The notes under the pieces: generated by a model
The model's database searches: none
Seen by the model: the letters and a program-made list of their open reading frames with translations, nothing else
What the model was told of the DNA's origin: nothing
Shown: positions 14,052 through 16,303 of the stretch, piece by piece
Numbering within the stretch: position 1 is the stretch's first letter
Layout: every line of letters begins with the position of its first letter
Assembly (NCBI GenBank): GCA_030054245.1
Contig: JASGCH010000006.1
Span: forward strand, 1 to 16,303
Reading direction: 5' to 3'
From: Gammaproteobacteria bacterium
Lineage (GTDB): Bacteria; Pseudomonadota; Gammaproteobacteria; Burkholderiales; Burkholderiaceae_C
DNA: 16,303 nt
Position numbers and translations under genes: made by a program

Positions 14052-16303
14052 ATGAATTGGCAGGAACCCCCAGAGATTTTATTGCAACAAGCCCAATCCG
14101 CTTTCGAGCGCCGGGATTTTTTACAAGTCCAGAAACATATCGATGAATATCACCATGATGTACAAAATAATGGTTATTCATGGTACCTACTAGGGTGTGC
14201 GGTCTATGAACAAAAGATCCATTCACTAGCCTTAAAATACTTGACGAGAGCGATTCATTATCATCCAAATATCCATGCTTTTTGGGGACAGCGAGGGTAT
14301 ATTTGGCTAGAAAATAAACAAAATCATTTGGCTAAGGCAGATTTTCTAAAGGCGTTGGAGCTTGATAAAACCGTGCCTCTCACTTGGTACTATTTAGCAA
14401 AATGCACCTACCAAATGCAGGACTACGATGAGGCTATTGAATATATTGATCGGTGTTTAACTTTGGACCCTCAATTTTGGGATGCATATAATCTTAAAGT
14501 GACACTGTTAGAAGTAGTTGGTCGTTTGGATGAAGCCCACCACCTACTCAATGGGTTGTCTGAAAAACAGCCGAACAACCTAAATTTTAAGTGGAATTTA
14601 AGCTTACAAAGCATTCAATTGGGTAACTTCAAACGAGGATGGGCACTATACCAAACGCGTTTATACCTACCTGTCATGTGGAGGGTCAATAAGTTATACG
14701 ATATATTTCATAAATACCCAGAAAAAACTTGGCATCGAGGTCTATCGCTACAGCAAAAAACGATTCTGGTTTATGCTGAGCAGGGTTTAGGGGATATATT
14801 TTTTGGAGTCAGGTATTTGCTGACCTTGAAGCGTATGGCGGATAAAGTGATCTTTGTAACCGCCAATGAGACCCTCTCCATGTTACAAAATATGGGTGTA
14901 TGTGAAGCCCGTAGCTGGCTACTTCCGTTACCGGACTTTGACTACCATTGTGCTCTTTTGTCTTTACCAGAACAGTTGGAAGACCTGACGAACGGACAAA
15001 CTTATCTTCAGGTTCAACCAGAAAAAATTGCCTCTTGGGCAAAAAAAGTGACCAAAAAACCACATACTTTAAGGGTCGGCTTGGTGTGGATGGGGGGAGA
15101 GCATACGGGAGGAGGCGACTATCAGGAGCTTAATGCTGTGAGAAATATCACCTTTGTTGAATTAGCTACCTTAAATCATAGTCACATTGATTTCTATAGT
15201 TTGCAAATGGGTTCGTCCACGAGGGGTGAATATGAGCTACAACGCTTGTTGCACTGGAAAACCTCAAACTTTATCGACCTAACCCAAGATATTCTTGATT
15301 TTTCAGATACCGCGGCGCTTATCAAACAACTCGATTTAGTGATAAGCGTTGATACCAGCATCGTGCACTTAGCCGGGGGGTTGGGAGTGCCAGTTTGGCT
15401 ATTAAACCGATTTAATGGAGATTTCCGTTGGTTTTGGAGTAGATGGGACAGCCCGTGGTACCAGTCGCTTACCCTTTACAACCAACCTAAAATGGGGAGT
15501 TGGCATGAAGTATTAGCGGCGATTAAAGCTGATTTGCAAACTTTGGCTGGGGATCATGCAGATTTGAGAGTAGCCAGAGGCATGGAACATGCCAAAAAAT
15601 TATTAGACCTCAGAATGGAAGTATGGTGTGCACGAGCCAATCAACTTCAGGGACGCCAGAAATACGCCGAGGCTTTGATCTATTACGATTTAGCACTTAA
15701 AATATCTCCCAATCAGGTCGCCATTTTGCTCAATAAAGCCAAGGCTTTGGTTGCGTTAAATCGTCTCGATTTGGCCTTAGAGCATTATGCACGGTGCGAG
15801 CAGTTGTCTCCAGATACCGTAGAAATTTATATCGATAGGGCAGTGATTTGGGTGCAACAGTTGAACTGGCAAGAGGCTTTGAGCGATAATTTAAAAGCTC
15901 AGGCGTTGTCGCCCAAAGATTCTTTGGTCTGGTACAATTCGGCGATTTGCCAACAAGAGTTGCTGTTGCTGGAAGATTCTTTGAAGAGTTATCAGAAATC
16001 TATAGAACTAGCACCCAACTACTTGGAGGCACAGTTGAATATGACCTCGGTTTTGCAAGAATTGTGCCGCTACGATGAAATGTTGCCGATTTTGCAGAAA
16101 TTGTGTCAGACCAAAGCTGATTATGTTTTGGCCCATTGGAATTTGGGACTATTGTATTTACGCTTGGGGCATTATGCTTTAGGTTGGGAATTGTATGAGT
16201 GGCGTTTCGGCATGGAGAATTTTCAGCAAGACCACTTAGGGCGTTCTATAAGTGAGTTAGCCAAGGTTCCGGGGTTGCAATTAAATCGTGCGCGGCCCGG
16301 TAA
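14052..16303 (+). CDS. Double TPR-glycosyltransferase protein, copy 3 (partial, runs off right edge)
   Basis: The frame is open from the ATG to the window end: 750 codons plus two bases, with no internal stop. TPR-like helices (about 5-190) with typical F/Y-W-Y repeats come first. A GT-B/GT9-like domain follows with E243-Q-G-L-G-D248, G-L-V-W, D-F-S-D-T-A-A-L and V433-D-T-S-I-V-H439-L-A-G, then W-L-L-N-R-F. A second TPR block (about 515-710) ends in G-W-E-L-Y-E-W-R, the motif that precedes each GT domain in the paralogues. The missing part should therefore be a second GT domain of about 250 residues. ATG 14052 is chosen over TTG 14046 and GTG 14031, which lie after an in-frame TGA at 14019. 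No Shine-Dalgarno is visible; a T-run sits just upstream. The last ~25 residues before the edge do not resemble the paralogues closely. Confidence 0.8.
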   Translation, partial: MNWQEPPEILLQQAQSAFERRDFLQVQKHIDEYHHDVQNNGYSWYLLGCAVYEQKIHSLALKYLTRAIHYHPNIHAFWGQRGYIWLENKQNHLAKADFLKALELDKTVPLTWYYLAKCTYQMQDYDEAIEYIDRCLTLDPQFWDAYNLKVTLLEVVGRLDEAHHLLNGLSEKQPNNLNFKWNLSLQSIQLGNFKRGWALYQTRLYLPVMWRVNKLYDIFHKYPEKTWHRGLSLQQKTILVYAEQGLGDIFFGVRYLLTLKRMADKVIFVTANETLSMLQNMGVCEARSWLLPLPDFDYHCALLSLPEQLEDLTNGQTYLQVQPEKIASWAKKVTKKPHTLRVGLVWMGGEHTGGGDYQELNAVRNITFVELATLNHSHIDFYSLQMGSSTRGEYELQRLLHWKTSNFIDLTQDILDFSDTAALIKQLDLVISVDTSIVHLAGGLGVPVWLLNRFNGDFRWFWSRWDSPWYQSLTLYNQPKMGSWHEVLAAIKADLQTLAGDHADLRVARGMEHAKKLLDLRMEVWCARANQLQGRQKYAEALIYYDLALKISPNQVAILLNKAKALVALNRLDLALEHYARCEQLSPDTVEIYIDRAVIWVQQLNWQEALSDNLKAQALSPKDSLVWYNSAICQQELLLLEDSLKSYQKSIELAPNYLEAQLNMTSVLQELCRYDEMLPILQKLCQTKADYVLAHWNLGLLYLRLGHYALGWELYEWRFGMENFQQDHLGRSISELAKVPGLQLNRARPG

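Overview
The window is chromosomal DNA of moderate GC, by eye in the low-to-mid 40s percent. It probably comes from a Gram-negative bacterium. The best guess is a freshwater-type proteobacterium, because giant Ig-repeat proteins with an early 'VNPLTE' segment and a C-terminal Lcl/DUF1566-like domain are what I associate with that group. This assignment is weak: there is no rRNA, tRNA or housekeeping gene here to anchor it.

Layout. Positions 1-202 are non-coding and begin inside a diverged copy of a palindromic repeat. Positions 203-7213 (minus strand) hold one giant gene for a 2336-residue repetitive protein, presumably surface-exposed. It has about eleven related Ig-like units, two SwmB-like domains and a C-terminal Lcl-like domain. 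Positions 7214-7971 are a 758-base divergent intergenic region packed with repeats. Its centrepiece is a 167-bp MITE-like element with perfect 29-bp terminal inverted repeats and a 5-bp direct repeat (CCGTA) on both sides. From 7972 to the right edge, three tandem plus-strand paralogues follow with gaps of only 46 and 40 bases. The third runs off the window.

Each of the two complete paralogues is 998 residues long and has the order TPR - GT-B-like glycosyltransferase - TPR - GT-B-like glycosyltransferase. Each glycosyltransferase half carries an E-Q-G-x-G-D loop and a V-D-T-S-hydrophobic-x-H-L-A-G motif, as in GT9/heptosyltransferase-like families. The second half of the first paralogue has lost several of these residues and may be a non-catalytic copy.

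How the genes may work together (inference): a Ser/Thr/Asn-rich giant surface protein is divergently linked to a cluster of TPR-glycosyltransferases, which suggests a dedicated protein-glycosylation locus. In the giant protein, an N-X-S/T sequon recurs at the same position in 9 of 11 Ig-like units. That makes N-glycosylation a concrete hypothesis, but the family consensus at this position may explain it without glycosylation. The repeat element also matters for gene evolution: a hairpin sharing its terminal core forms the last codons of the first glycosyltransferase gene.
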